Notes under the pieces: model-generated | Told to the model about the DNA's origin: nothing | The model's database searches: none | The model's input: the letters and a program-made list of their open reading frames with translations, nothing else | Position numbers and translations under genes: made by a program | Part shown: positions 10,796-19,279 of the stretch, in pieces | How positions within the stretch are numbered: position 1 is the stretch's first letter | How the letters are laid out: every line of letters begins with the position of its first letter | Assembly: GCA_020744425.1 (NCBI GenBank) | Contig: JAGMUV010000018.1 | Location: 930,001 to 994,000 of the forward strand | Length of the DNA: 64,000 nucleotides | Origin: Dactylonectria macrodidyma | Lineage: Eukaryota; Ascomycota; Sordariomycetes; Hypocreales; Nectriaceae | Reading direction: 5' to 3'

Positions 10796-11602
10796 TTACT
10801 CTATCTCCTCCACAATCCGCCTCGCAGACATTTCTCCCCGTATCCTCCTTACGTCGATGACCTCCCTCGTCACGACTCGTCCATGCGTCAAGCTTGTTGT
10901 CGATGTGTTCCTCGTGTACGTCATGTTCACATCGCCGCCGTCCCTGCCAAAGGCGTTCGCCACGAAGCCCAGGGTCATGGGCTGTGGCTGGTGGATTAGC
11001 TGTGTGCTATTACCCGATTCCACTGAGGCTGCGATGCTCGGGTTATTCTTCTTGCGCCGGTAGTGTCGGTATTTGATGATGACGCCAATGATGGTCGCGA
11101 TGCAGCTGACGCCGCCGATGGCAATGCCGATGATGGCGCCGATGGAGAGGGAGAATTTCTTGCCTTCGTCTGTTGGTGATGAGTCAGGACCATGTAGTAC
11201 TGGATCAAGTTTGATGCACTATTTACCTTCTGCCTCTGGCAACTTGTATCCCTCCGGGACATTCTTCTCCTCTAAAGCGTGGTCTTTTTCCTTACAAAAA
11301 TCCACAAATGTCCCAAACGCATCGTTAGACACCTGTTCGCCGCACGTCGTTCGGACGCAAGACCAAGTCTCGGCGATGACATTGTGGTATGCGCTCGTGC
11401 AGCATTCGCCCGCCTCGTAGTCGCAGTTGTTGGCAAAGTTGCGCGAGTAGCTAGCGTCTTCGCAAGCTAAACACGTCGCCGCGCAGTCCGGGTACGCGTC
11501 GTAAGTGGAATTGAAGCTCGTCGTCGAGCATGCGACTACGGTTTGGACTCCGGAGAGGAGGAGCATGAGTAGATGTAAGTGTCGCATGCTGAATGTGTCC
11601 AA
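10796..11602 (-). CDS. Cysteine-rich single-pass membrane protein (CFEM-like)
   Basis: Two exons joined across the intron 11170-11226 (donor GTAAAT, acceptor CAACAG) give 249 residues. The N-terminus has a signal peptide (MRHLHLLMLLLSGVQTVVAC; an in-frame ATG five codons upstream is the alternative start, so the true start may be 11587). The ectodomain has ten cysteines including an ECC pair, spaced roughly like CFEM and related fungal extracellular modules (DCAATCLAC, NNCDYEAGECC, WSCVRTTC). Then comes a glycine-rich membrane segment, SIGAIIGIAIGGVSCIATII, followed by a basic stop-transfer KYRHYRRKK and a cytoplasmic tail of about 90 residues. Topology is type I: cysteine-rich outside, tail inside. 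A sensor or adhesion role at the plasma membrane is plausible but unproven; the cysteine count differs from canonical CFEM (eight), so the family name is tentative. Confidence 0.75.
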
Positions 11603-12315
11603 GTCGTGGCTTGGAATTGTAGGAGTTTATTCGCAAGGAAAATAGATGAACAGCCTTGAGGCGGATGCTACAGATATAATAGCGTCGTCTTAAGAGGCGC
11701 ACTTTTGCCTCCCAGATTGTTTCGACGCCTCGTCCAAAGGCTTGCGGCATATGCACACAGCCCCTGGCGAAACATCCTTTACTGCTCGTTAGTGGCGCTG
11801 CACAGCAGCCTGTTCCCGTGCAGTCTTTAATGGGGGGCATGTTGCCATTGAAGCTAGCTCGTTGTCAAAAAGAGTAGTACCAATCACTGGCACATTAGAA
11901 AAGAATTGCTTTTTTATTACATCCATTTTCATGGTTCATTTCGAGCCATTCCTCCTAATTACTTCATCATTGATTGCAAGGAAACTTAGATGATCAGTGT
12001 TCAGCCGAACAATTGTCAACTGTTTGGTGATACCTAGGCGCTGTGGCGTTTACATGCAGCAATAGTTGAAGTGGCAGTGCGACCTGAGGTCGCCAAGATC
12101 CACTTTGCAGCCGCACACGCTTTGCTCATTGGACACTCCCCCTTTCAAGCTGTGAGCCTCGAGACAGCCGGGAGGGTTTTTCTGCCTGATGCGGCGAATA
12201 CTGGCAGCCGAGGCAGTTTTTAGCCCACCGGTTCAGGTCGTTGTGGGAAGCATAACGTCATCGAATGCGTAGATAGGCGGACATTTTGCCATTGAGCCCG
12301 ATGCTGTGGCTTCTA
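11603..12315. other. Intergenic
   Basis: Promoter side of the membrane-protein gene and 3' side of the F-box-like gene. I see no gene or repeat. Confidence 0.5.
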
Positions 12316-13341
12316 TCAAATACCACGGGCGGACATGATATCGTCAATGGGTCGGTTGTCGTCCAGCTCAAGGCCCTCCCTCATCCCTCGCCTCCTCTCG
12401 TCTAGCCAGGTCCGCCACAATGCGTACTTTTCCTTGCGGAACACGACCAACTCCGACGCCGCCCCCCAATAAATGGGTTCGTGATTTTTGAGCAGCTCTC
12501 CCACGACGATCCGGTTGTACTCAGCTCCGTTTATCAGGAAGACGATGTCCTTCATGAATCCTTCCCACAGAATCATGCCATATCGTATGGTGTAAAAGCT
12601 CTGATCCAGAAGGTGATCCAGTTCGCCCGTCATGTAGCCCGCGATTCGCTCTTCGGGCGTAATCGGGTCGTCATGTAGATACCATCTCGTCGATCGGCCG
12701 CCATGGCCTCTGCTGAGCTCCTCTTTATAGGCTTGCTCCGACTGAACGACGCTGGTATGGGCGGCATTGTCGGTGGGTGCGAGGATGTTGATTGTCAGTT
12801 CTTTAATCACGTATCGCGGGTTCAAACTTTGGCCTTCGAGTTGGGAGGCCACGTCAGGTCTTAGATAACCAGGTCCATCCGTGATCAATCCCGTCATCAG
12901 CCTGTGGAAAGACCAGGTTGCCATAGGCGGTCCGCCGCAGCCGCCGTGAAAGCACAGGCTCTGGCGAAAACGGTCGTCGAGATCATCTGTGGGCTCGAAG
13001 ATGCGAAACGTGGCCGATACGGAATCGACGTACTGGGTCCGAGGAAGGACGGGAATCGACCAGGTCGTCCAAAGGCCACAGTCCTTGACAAACATGATGT
13101 CGACGTGGCAGTCGGTAGGAACGCGCTGCTGGACATATTTGACTTCGTCGTGCGATTGCTTGTTCAACAGGAGCAGAGGAAGCGCGGGATTCCGCGGCGG
13201 AAGCTGCCAAATCCCAGCGCCATCCAGCTTCTTCCTTCCTTCCTGGCTGACGGATGGGGATGCTGGAGGGTCGGCTGGAGAGCGGATGACCAATTCAAAG
13301 ATGCGCTGGCGTACTTCGCGGGGGACTTGATCGAAAGACAT
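12316..13341 (-). CDS. F-box-like protein of unknown function (341 aa)
   Basis: Intronless. The N-terminus SFDQVPREVRQRIFELVI has the leucine/proline pattern of the fungal F-box-like motif (F-D-x-V-P-x-E-V-R-x-x-I-F), and a second block ALPLLLLNKQSHDEV matches the LL..N+Q...E segment that follows in many short fungal F-box-like proteins. No signal peptide or membrane segment. The rest is mixed alpha/beta without a motif I can name; WRTWLDERRRGMREGLELD near the end is helical and charged. Such proteins are numerous in ascomycetes and may act as SCF adaptors, but binding to Skp1 is not shown by the sequence. The gene ends about 390 bp before the left end of the transposon and is transcribed away from it... 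its start faces the element. I am sure of the coding frame, less so of the function. Confidence 0.7.
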   Translation of the reverse strand: MSFDQVPREVRQRIFELVIRSPADPPASPSVSQEGRKKLDGAGIWQLPPRNPALPLLLLNKQSHDEVKYVQQRVPTDCHVDIMFVKDCGLWTTWSIPVLPRTQYVDSVSATFRIFEPTDDLDDRFRQSLCFHGGCGGPPMATWSFHRLMTGLITDGPGYLRPDVASQLEGQSLNPRYVIKELTINILAPTDNAAHTSVVQSEQAYKEELSRGHGGRSTRWYLHDDPITPEERIAGYMTGELDHLLDQSFYTIRYGMILWEGFMKDIVFLINGAEYNRIVVGELLKNHEPIYWGAASELVVFRKEKYALWRTWLDERRRGMREGLELDDNRPIDDIMSARGI

Positions 13342-13731
13342 GGTGCGCTGGTCGTTTCAATGTGACGGTTTGAGGCTCATGGTAAGGTTAAGTGGTAGGT
13401 TGGGAAAGGATTGATGGAGGTTTTGGAGCCAGGCAGCAAGCAGCCTTGTTTGAGACATGACAGCCCCTCATTTGCCTCAAGCCACCTCGATCACCTAAAC
13501 GTGGAACTTCCCTCGTGGACTGCTTGGAACCGCGATCGCCTAGCCTGAGCTTTTAATTGACACCGATGTCGCTTCATTCAACGATACATGATCTAGAAAC
13601 CGATGTGCCTAGCTGAATCGGGCCCAATCTGACATCTTGTCAAGGGTATATGCTTGAGTGTTCTAATGCTGGTGGGGCATATTCGGGACTTCCTTAGGCT
13701 GACAGGCGCTAAGTCATTAGGTAAGCACTGG
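13342..13731. other. Intergenic: promoter of F-box-like gene, left flank of transposon
   Basis: Upstream region of the minus-strand F-box-like gene up to the target duplication. The insertion lies about 390 bp from that start codon, so it may affect its expression. No other feature seen. Confidence 0.5.
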
Positions 13732-13740
13732 GTTGTTTTA
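13732..13740. repeat. Target-site duplication, left copy
   Basis: GTTGTTTTA immediately before the first base of the left inverted repeat; an identical 9-mer follows the right inverted repeat. A 9-bp duplication is the classic MULE signature. Confidence 0.95.
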
Positions 13741-13834
13741 GGGGGCTCATACAGGCACAGCTAGCTGTGCCAATAAGACCACGTGACTTTTTGCACAGCT
13801 AGCTGTGCAAATAAGATCTGTTATGTAAGCCCGA
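13741..13834 (+). repeat. Left terminal inverted repeat (94 bp)
   Basis: Starts GGGGGCTCATACAGG and ends GTAAGCCCGA; identical to the reverse complement of 18117-18210. It contains two perfect palindromes, an 18-mer at 13754-13771 and a 20-mer at 13791-13810, sharing the core GCACAGCTAGCTGTGC, with a CACGTG between them. These repeated palindromes are likely transposase-binding sites (inference). Confidence 0.95.
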
Positions 13835-13925
13835 AAAGGGGTAATACCGCAAATTGGCCCTTCAATTCAACAGTCAACGGCTTCTTCAGCATCAATTCAA
13901 CTTGCCGCGCCTTTCTTCTGCTACA

Positions 13926-16439
13926 ATGAACCCAATTGAGGGCCCCCGTCGCTTCCCTGATGATGCCCTTCCTCCTGAACGCGACTACAACTCGCTGGAG
14001 GAACTACGTGCAGCAATCAATGCTTGGGCAGCGCCACGAGGCTATGCCTTTGTAGTCCAAAAGTCTTGGAAGACCTCTAGTAGAAGAACTGGAGTTATCT
14101 TCGGCTGTGACCGAGGAGGGCGCCCTCCTGGCCCAAAGAAACGGCAACGGCAAACTATATCACGTCGTACGGGATGCCTCTTCTCTGTGATAGCAATGGA
14201 AAGCCTATGCAAGACTGCATGGAGTGTAAGGCATCGTCCTCGGGCTGGCTTTGGTCAACACAATCACGAACCAAGCCTCAGTCAACTGGCACATCCAACA
14301 CATCGTCAGCTATCATCCTCAGATAGATCAACAGTCCAACAACTCGCCAATGCCGGCATTGCGCCAAAGGAGATTAGGTCATACCTACGTATGAACTCGG
14401 ATATAATTGCTACACAGCAAGATATCTATAATTGCATTGCACAGGGCAAGCGAGACCTTGCCGGAGGTCAAAGCAATATGCATGCCCTTGATGATCAGCT
14501 CAAGAGTGAGGGCTTCTGGAGTCAAATACGCCTTGACGAGAGTAGCAGAGTTACAGCAGTATTATTTGCACATCCTACATCACTGGCATACCTCAAATTA
14601 TACCCTGAAGTGCTTATATTGGACTGCACATACAAGACCAATAAGTACAAGATGCCTCTTCTCGATATAGTTGGTGTTGATGCTTGTCAACGATCCTTCT
14701 GTATTGCATTTGCATTCCTTAGCGGCGAGGAAGAGCATGACTTCATCTGGGCTCTTGAGCGTTTACGGTATATGTATGAGCTTCATGGAGCAGCCCTTCC
14801 CTCTGTAATACTTACAGATCGCTGTCTTGCTTGTATGAATGCTGTTTCCTCTCCCTCTTGCTTCCCTCAGTCAACCCCGATGCTATGCTTATGGCATATC
14901 AACAAAGCAGTCCTGACCTATTGTATGCCCGCATTTACTCGGGATAAAAGCGATTCTCAAGGGCAGAAAGAGTGGAAGGAATTCTACGACTCTTGGCATG
15001 AGATTGTAGCCTCACCGACTGAGGATATCTACAACGAGAGGCTTGAGAAGTTCAAGGACCGTTACATCCCTGGCCATATCAACGAGGTGGGCTATATCAT
15101 GGAGACCTGGCTAGATCTCTACAAAGAGAGGTTTGTGAAGGCGTGGGTTAACCAATACCTTCACTTCGAGCAATATGTGACATCACGGGGCGAAGGCATT
15201 CACAATCTTATCAAAGGTCACCTGAAAACATCGCAAGTTGACCTCTTCGAGGCCTGGAGGATCATCAAGCTTGTTCTGGTAAATCAGCTTGCCGAGCTCA
15301 AGGCAAACCAAGCCAGGCAGCATATCAGCATACCTCTTCAGCTATCTGGGGCATTGTATAGCAACATCTGTGGTTGGATATCACATGAAGCTTTGCGGAA
15401 GGTTGAGGCTCAACGGCAACGACTATCAAGAGAACATCCTGCGTGTACAGGAGTTTTCACTAAGACTCTTGGTCTGCCTTGTGCTCATAGCCTGAAGCCT
15501 TTACTGGACGAGTATCAGCCCCTTCTACTACATCATTTCCATTCACATTGGTATCTCCAACGCTCAGGAAGCGCCCAGCTTCTCATTGAGCCTCGCAAGC
15601 AGTTCGACCGTCTAGCAGCTAGTTCAACGCTGCCACCAAGAAGCACACAGCGTGAGCCTTGTGCATTTGAAGCTGTTGAGAAAGCAGTACAACCAAAGGC
15701 ACCGCCAAAGTGTTCGAGATGTCATCAGCAAGGCCACAACATGAGGTCTAAAGCATGCCCCTTACGTTATGAACATCTATTGCAGGCTTCTGCACAAACC
15801 TCTATAACAACGCATACAACAACACACACATCTACTCGCTCTGTAACCCGCTCATTATCCCCATCATCCCTATCAGGATCCTCTGTAATATCCGAGATTG
15901 TAGCCATTACAACAACACATACAACAACACGTACAGCAACTCGTGTACTATCTCCTCCAGCAGCCAGACCAGCAACTGTTACTACAGCAAATGCAAGAGC
16001 AGTGCCTGCATTACGAGTTGATGACCCCCTTGCTATCTTCCAACGATACAAAGAAGCACGAGAGGCCTGGTATGCTACATTGCCTCGGGGGGCCATCAAG
16101 ACCAATCAACAATACCGGAAGGCTATAGGGCTGCCTACCCGTTACTCTAAAACAGAGTATGACTGGTGCCTTGACTACAAGCAAATGGGGAGGCATTGCA
16201 GGGAGAAAAACGGCATTAGAGAGTGGACTAAGGAGGAGATGATGAGTTATCTTGATTGGGATAAAGCCGAGAACGAACGGGTTGAACAGAATGTAGGGAG
16301 AGAGAGAGAAGAGCAGCCCTTCGTACAACGGCGAGGGATGCGGCATGTCTGGGATGCTGCTGAAAGAGATCGTGAATTACAGGAGGAATGGTATGGAGGT
16401 GGGAAAACCCCTCCCCCCCACCAACATTTGCAAGATTGA
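13926..16439 (+). CDS. MULE transposase (837 aa)
   Basis: DDE transposase of the Mutator superfamily, acting in the nucleus on the element's inverted repeats. Domains in order from the ATG at 13926: FAR1-type DNA-binding region (residues about 19-120, with CDRGGR and the HNHE zinc ligands), MULE catalytic domain with Asp233 (LILDCTYKTNK), Asp298 (ILTDRCLACM) and Glu423 (SRGEGIHNLI), a CLWHINKAV block typical of the family, a SWIM-type zinc site (C507, C519 and H521 in GLPCAHSL), and a CCHC knuckle CSRCHQQGHNMRSKAC at about 596-611. A Thr/Ser-rich linker follows, then a basic, helical C-terminus. The frame also extends 24 codons upstream without ATG. No stop, frameshift or missing catalytic residue, and the length equals that of Hop transposase within one residue. 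Confidence 0.95.
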   Translation: MNPIEGPRRFPDDALPPERDYNSLEELRAAINAWAAPRGYAFVVQKSWKTSSRRTGVIFGCDRGGRPPGPKKRQRQTISRRTGCLFSVIAMESLCKTAWSVRHRPRAGFGQHNHEPSLSQLAHPTHRQLSSSDRSTVQQLANAGIAPKEIRSYLRMNSDIIATQQDIYNCIAQGKRDLAGGQSNMHALDDQLKSEGFWSQIRLDESSRVTAVLFAHPTSLAYLKLYPEVLILDCTYKTNKYKMPLLDIVGVDACQRSFCIAFAFLSGEEEHDFIWALERLRYMYELHGAALPSVILTDRCLACMNAVSSPSCFPQSTPMLCLWHINKAVLTYCMPAFTRDKSDSQGQKEWKEFYDSWHEIVASPTEDIYNERLEKFKDRYIPGHINEVGYIMETWLDLYKERFVKAWVNQYLHFEQYVTSRGEGIHNLIKGHLKTSQVDLFEAWRIIKLVLVNQLAELKANQARQHISIPLQLSGALYSNICGWISHEALRKVEAQRQRLSREHPACTGVFTKTLGLPCAHSLKPLLDEYQPLLLHHFHSHWYLQRSGSAQLLIEPRKQFDRLAASSTLPPRSTQREPCAFEAVEKAVQPKAPPKCSRCHQQGHNMRSKACPLRYEHLLQASAQTSITTHTTTHTSTRSVTRSLSPSSLSGSSVISEIVAITTTHTTTRTATRVLSPPAARPATVTTANARAVPALRVDDPLAIFQRYKEAREAWYATLPRGAIKTNQQYRKAIGLPTRYSKTEYDWCLDYKQMGRHCREKNGIREWTKEEMMSYLDWDKAENERVEQNVGREREEQPFVQRRGMRHVWDAAERDRELQEEWYGGGKTPPPHQHLQD

Positions 16440-16986
16440 CGGAAAATGTGATTGGTATTGTGATGGGGTCAACGGTCCACCTAGTGTTTTAATACAGTAG
16501 AGGCTAGCTGCTAGCCTAGGATGGCCCTACTTAAGGCGATCAGTCTGCCTGACAAATGAAAAGACACGCATTTTCCCTTCTTTAATTTGTATGACACCTT
16601 TTGTCGCTTGACACTTATTACCCTATAGCTGTCGCAGCAGCTCTTCTCGATATTTCTTTTCTCTTTCTCTCTAGAGACATCAGACAGCAGTATATTAATT
16701 GCTTTCTGTATCTCAAACCCCCAGGAGACAGCTACTTGCTTGCTTCCTCTTGCCATCTGCCCCTCTCCAGCTCCTACCCTGCGGACGGGTGTGGTCTACA
16801 CTAAAGACCTCTTCCACTAACAAAGTATATATCACTAGAAAAAGGAAGAAAAGGCGAATTTCCGAGTATATCTATAATGACCCAATGGTTTGATTTGATA
16901 GAGTTGTGACTGAGTTGCAGTATTGGGTTAAGTGGGCTTAGTAGCCGTCAATTGAATGAGCGAGAGAGCTACCAAAGCTAAAGAGA
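16440..16986. other. Non-coding spacer inside the transposon
   Basis: Between the transposase stop and the end of the antisense frame. AT-rich with pyrimidine-rich runs; probably holds the 3' ends of both convergent transcripts. No further gene seen. Confidence 0.5.
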
Positions 16987-17622
16987 TCATTGCCTTCCCT
17001 GCCAATACCACTGAATATAGCTATTTCGATCAACATTCGCGATGTGAACTCCTGCATTCTCTAAAGCTACGATTGTTGGCATATAGGTAGTCATCCCTAC
17101 AGCCGGTGAAGGCCAAGTCGTGTCTGGGACCGTAAATTGCTGATTCCGACATACCTGATCCATAGCCTGAAGGTTGAATGTACTCCAATAGGGATTGATA
17201 TCAGGATTGGCGCGCTGTGGCCGTTGCTGAAGTCGTTGATCCCAATACGCAATACGCCACTCTCCCTCAACCTGATATCCCCATGGGCGTGAGATCACAG
17301 TAACAGGATCCCCTTGAGGAAGATACTAAGTGTTGTGGGCTCTCACAAGGGCTTGAGGATTCTGGACATAGAGAGCATTGGAGGTGGTTGGATCATTTGG
17401 CAAGGTATGTTGAACCCACCAATGGAGCATATGCAGAGGATCGGTTGCTGGATAAGGATCATTGGGGCGCCGCTCTCGTTGCTGGTTGCTAGTAATGGGA
17501 TGTAAAGTAGCCCGTATATTCGCAGTTGTAGGATAGACTGCCCCTGCTAGTGTTGATGTATTGTCTACAAAGATTGGGAAGTCTTGAGGGTTCTGACGCT
17601 GACTTTGGTTGCAGTTGTACAT
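16987..17622 (-). pseudogene. Second, antisense reading frame of the MULE (one in-frame stop)
   Basis: On the minus strand an ATG at 17622 opens a frame of 98 codons, ending at a TAG at 17326-17328; the same frame then runs on without interruption to a stop at 16987, 211 sense codons in all. Composition is protein-like and continuous on both sides (HMLHWWVQHTLP before; PWGYQVEGEWRIAYWDQRL after), rich in W, Q, N and P, so the TAG looks like a single nonsense change, or is bypassed. A TATA-like box lies about 60 bp upstream of the ATG. I recognise no domain. It may be a host gene fragment captured by the element or an accessory protein gene analogous in position to mudrB of maize MuDR. A 21-nt segment around the stop begins GTGAGA and ends TTAG, but it is too short for a normal intron. 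Confidence 0.55.
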
Positions 17623-17680
17623 CTTTGCGATACTGTTTGATGAAGGAATAGAGAGCTTCTTTCAAGGGAAAGAGCCCTGC

Positions 17681-17690
17681 TTTATATAAT
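17681..17690 (-). promoter_or_regulatory. TATA-like box for the antisense MULE frame
   Basis: Reads ATTATATAAA on the minus strand, about 60 nt before the ATG at 17622. Good match to a TATA box and properly placed. Confidence 0.45.
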
Positions 17691-18116
17691 GCACGCGTTG
17701 AAGTGATTCACTTGATAGCTATGGACCTGTGGTGTTCAGATGATGCGAGTGTAGGTATTGTACGTTCTTCACGGCCCTGGGCAGACTGGTACGCTGCCAA
17801 TAGATGATATATCACATATTGAAGAGCTGTGTATATAGTAAATCACTGTATCTCTTCAATTGTACAAATTGATGCTGTTTCCGTAGATGTCATGGGCCAG
17901 GGCCCATATCCTTGCGGCTGTGCCGCAAGACGTACTAGGCTCGTGCGCGCCAGGCACGAGAAATCGTTCCACAGCTCAGGGGCACTTAGGAATTTCTTTC
18001 TTTCTTCTTCATCTTTGATGTAAATAGCATCCTGGACTAGATAGCTGGAATACAGTTACTAGAGGCCGTTCACAGTAGATTGAATAGTAGAGGGATATCT
18101 CTTACTCACACACGTA
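17691..18116. other. Transposon interior before the right inverted repeat
   Basis: No long reading frame. Presumably the promoter region of the antisense frame. Nothing else recognised. Confidence 0.45.
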
Positions 18117-18210
18117 TCGGGCTTACATAACAGATCTTATTTGCACAGCTAGCTGTGCAAAAAGTCACGTGGTCTTATTGGCACAGCTAGCTGTGCCTGT
18201 ATGAGCCCCC
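18117..18210 (-). repeat. Right terminal inverted repeat (94 bp)
   Basis: Exact reverse complement of 13741-13834, with the same two palindromes at 18141-18160 and 18180-18197. Confidence 0.95.
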
Positions 18211-18219
18211 GTTGTTTTA
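18211..18219. repeat. Target-site duplication, right copy
   Basis: GTTGTTTTA directly after the last base of the right inverted repeat, identical to 13732-13740. Confidence 0.95.
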
Positions 18220-18304
18220 AGGTACGTATCACACCAGCAGTATAAGGTAAGGTACCTAGGTACAGTCAAGGAGGAATATTCTCCATTCTCCCTCATATCC
18301 AGGT

Positions 18305-18889
18305 CTAGTCCTGCATCATGGTAAATTGACTACATCTCTGCTGCCACAGCTGCTTCGACTTGTTCTTCGCGTCCCAATTTCCCGGCATGGAATCCGTAAC
18401 CGCAAACGCATAAGCCGCCATTCCTGCCCTGGCGAGTTCTGAAGGCCTTGGCGCCTGGCAGTGTCTTGAGTGATCAACCCCCAGTCAGCCATGGTGGCAG
18501 TGGCCGTGTTGCACAGGTGGGAGAAAGCATCAGCATTCTTGTTTCCGTTGTAAAAGTTGAACAAGTTTTTCGCAAACCCTGAGTACAGATCCACGGCCCT
18601 CTGCGCGCAGTCTAGATCCGCCGTTGTAGGTCCGTCGCTGAACGCCCAAATGACTTCGGTCTGCGCGAGACCCATTTCCGACTCGTTATGGATCCATGCT
18701 GGCAGCGTTGAGATGATCGATTCTGGAGGTGCCCGCTGGGAACAGTGCAATCGCCCCGCCCAAATGGCCCCAGAACTCGAGCAACGTCTTTCTGGTACGC
18801 CGGGTTCTGTACTCTTCGCGCGCCCCGAGCGACTTCTCAACGTGCGCTTCGATTTTCGTCAAAGTTGCTTGGTCCAGACTGGCAGCCAT
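18305..18889 (-). pseudogene. Frameshifted gene of unknown function beside the MULE
   Basis: Three reading frames used in turn make one sensible protein of about 194 residues. The ATG at 18889 opens MAASLDQATLTKIEAHVEKS and continues through LLEFWGHLGGAIALFP; near 18725-18732 the frame changes to IISTLPAWIHNESEMGLAQT, ALDLYSGF-like (VDLYSGFAKNLFNFYNGN) and ATMADWGLITQDTARR; near 18425-18432 it changes again to MAAYAFAVTDSMPGNWDAK and ends LWQQRCSQFTMMQD with a TAG at 18305. No splice signals explain either change, so two single-base indels are likely. Alternatives are sequencing errors. I do not know a function; the family seems to be a small fungal protein. The MULE inserted only about 86 bp beyond the 3' end, but the breaks are not at the insertion. 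Confidence 0.7.
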
Positions 18890-19279
18890 GTTATTTCCGT
18901 GGACGTCTTGACTTGTTTTTTTTTTTTTAAATCGATTACCGTTGGAATCTTGGTGGTCGAGCGTAGGACGATTCGAGATAGTGTTTGGGAAGCTGACAGA
19001 AGCAAGTGCGCGTAGACGGGCTGCGTCTGAGTTTTATGTTACTTGCACATTTGCAAATCAGGCCGAGTGCCCAATCTTATGAGGTCACAGAGTATGAATG
19101 AGGCATATTTTCTGCCTAAATGGTGCTTATATTGAGGCAGCAATGGATGCCTCATGTGTGCTGAAGTCGTCTATTCAACCCTATCAGGCAATTGCCACCT
19201 CGGGGCGTCGGGACGCAGGTAGGGAAGACGATGGATAAATGCTCACTCATCGCTAAGCTTGATTTGAATATACAAGTAT
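18890..19279. other. Intergenic
   Basis: Includes a T-run at about 18917-18928 just upstream of the frameshifted gene. No gene seen. Confidence 0.5.

Larger units (their letters stand above)
13741..18210 (+). mobile_element. Complete MULE transposon, Hop-like (4470 bp)
   Basis: The element has perfect 94-bp terminal inverted repeats, a perfect 9-bp flanking duplication and an intact FAR1/MULE-type transposase on the plus strand. Hop of Fusarium oxysporum is the named fungal relative I know: a MULE with about 99-bp inverted repeats and an 836-residue transposase; this transposase has 837 residues. The 3' 1.7 kb carries a second reading frame on the opposite strand. Identity of both inverted repeats and of the duplication, together with an undamaged transposase frame, points to a recent insertion that may still be mobile. 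It sits between the F-box-like gene and the 3' end of a frameshifted gene. Confidence 0.95.

Noticed and set aside
12904..13365. Plus-strand frame opposite the F-box-like gene
   Set aside because: No motif; the minus-strand frame is longer and has the F-box-like pattern.
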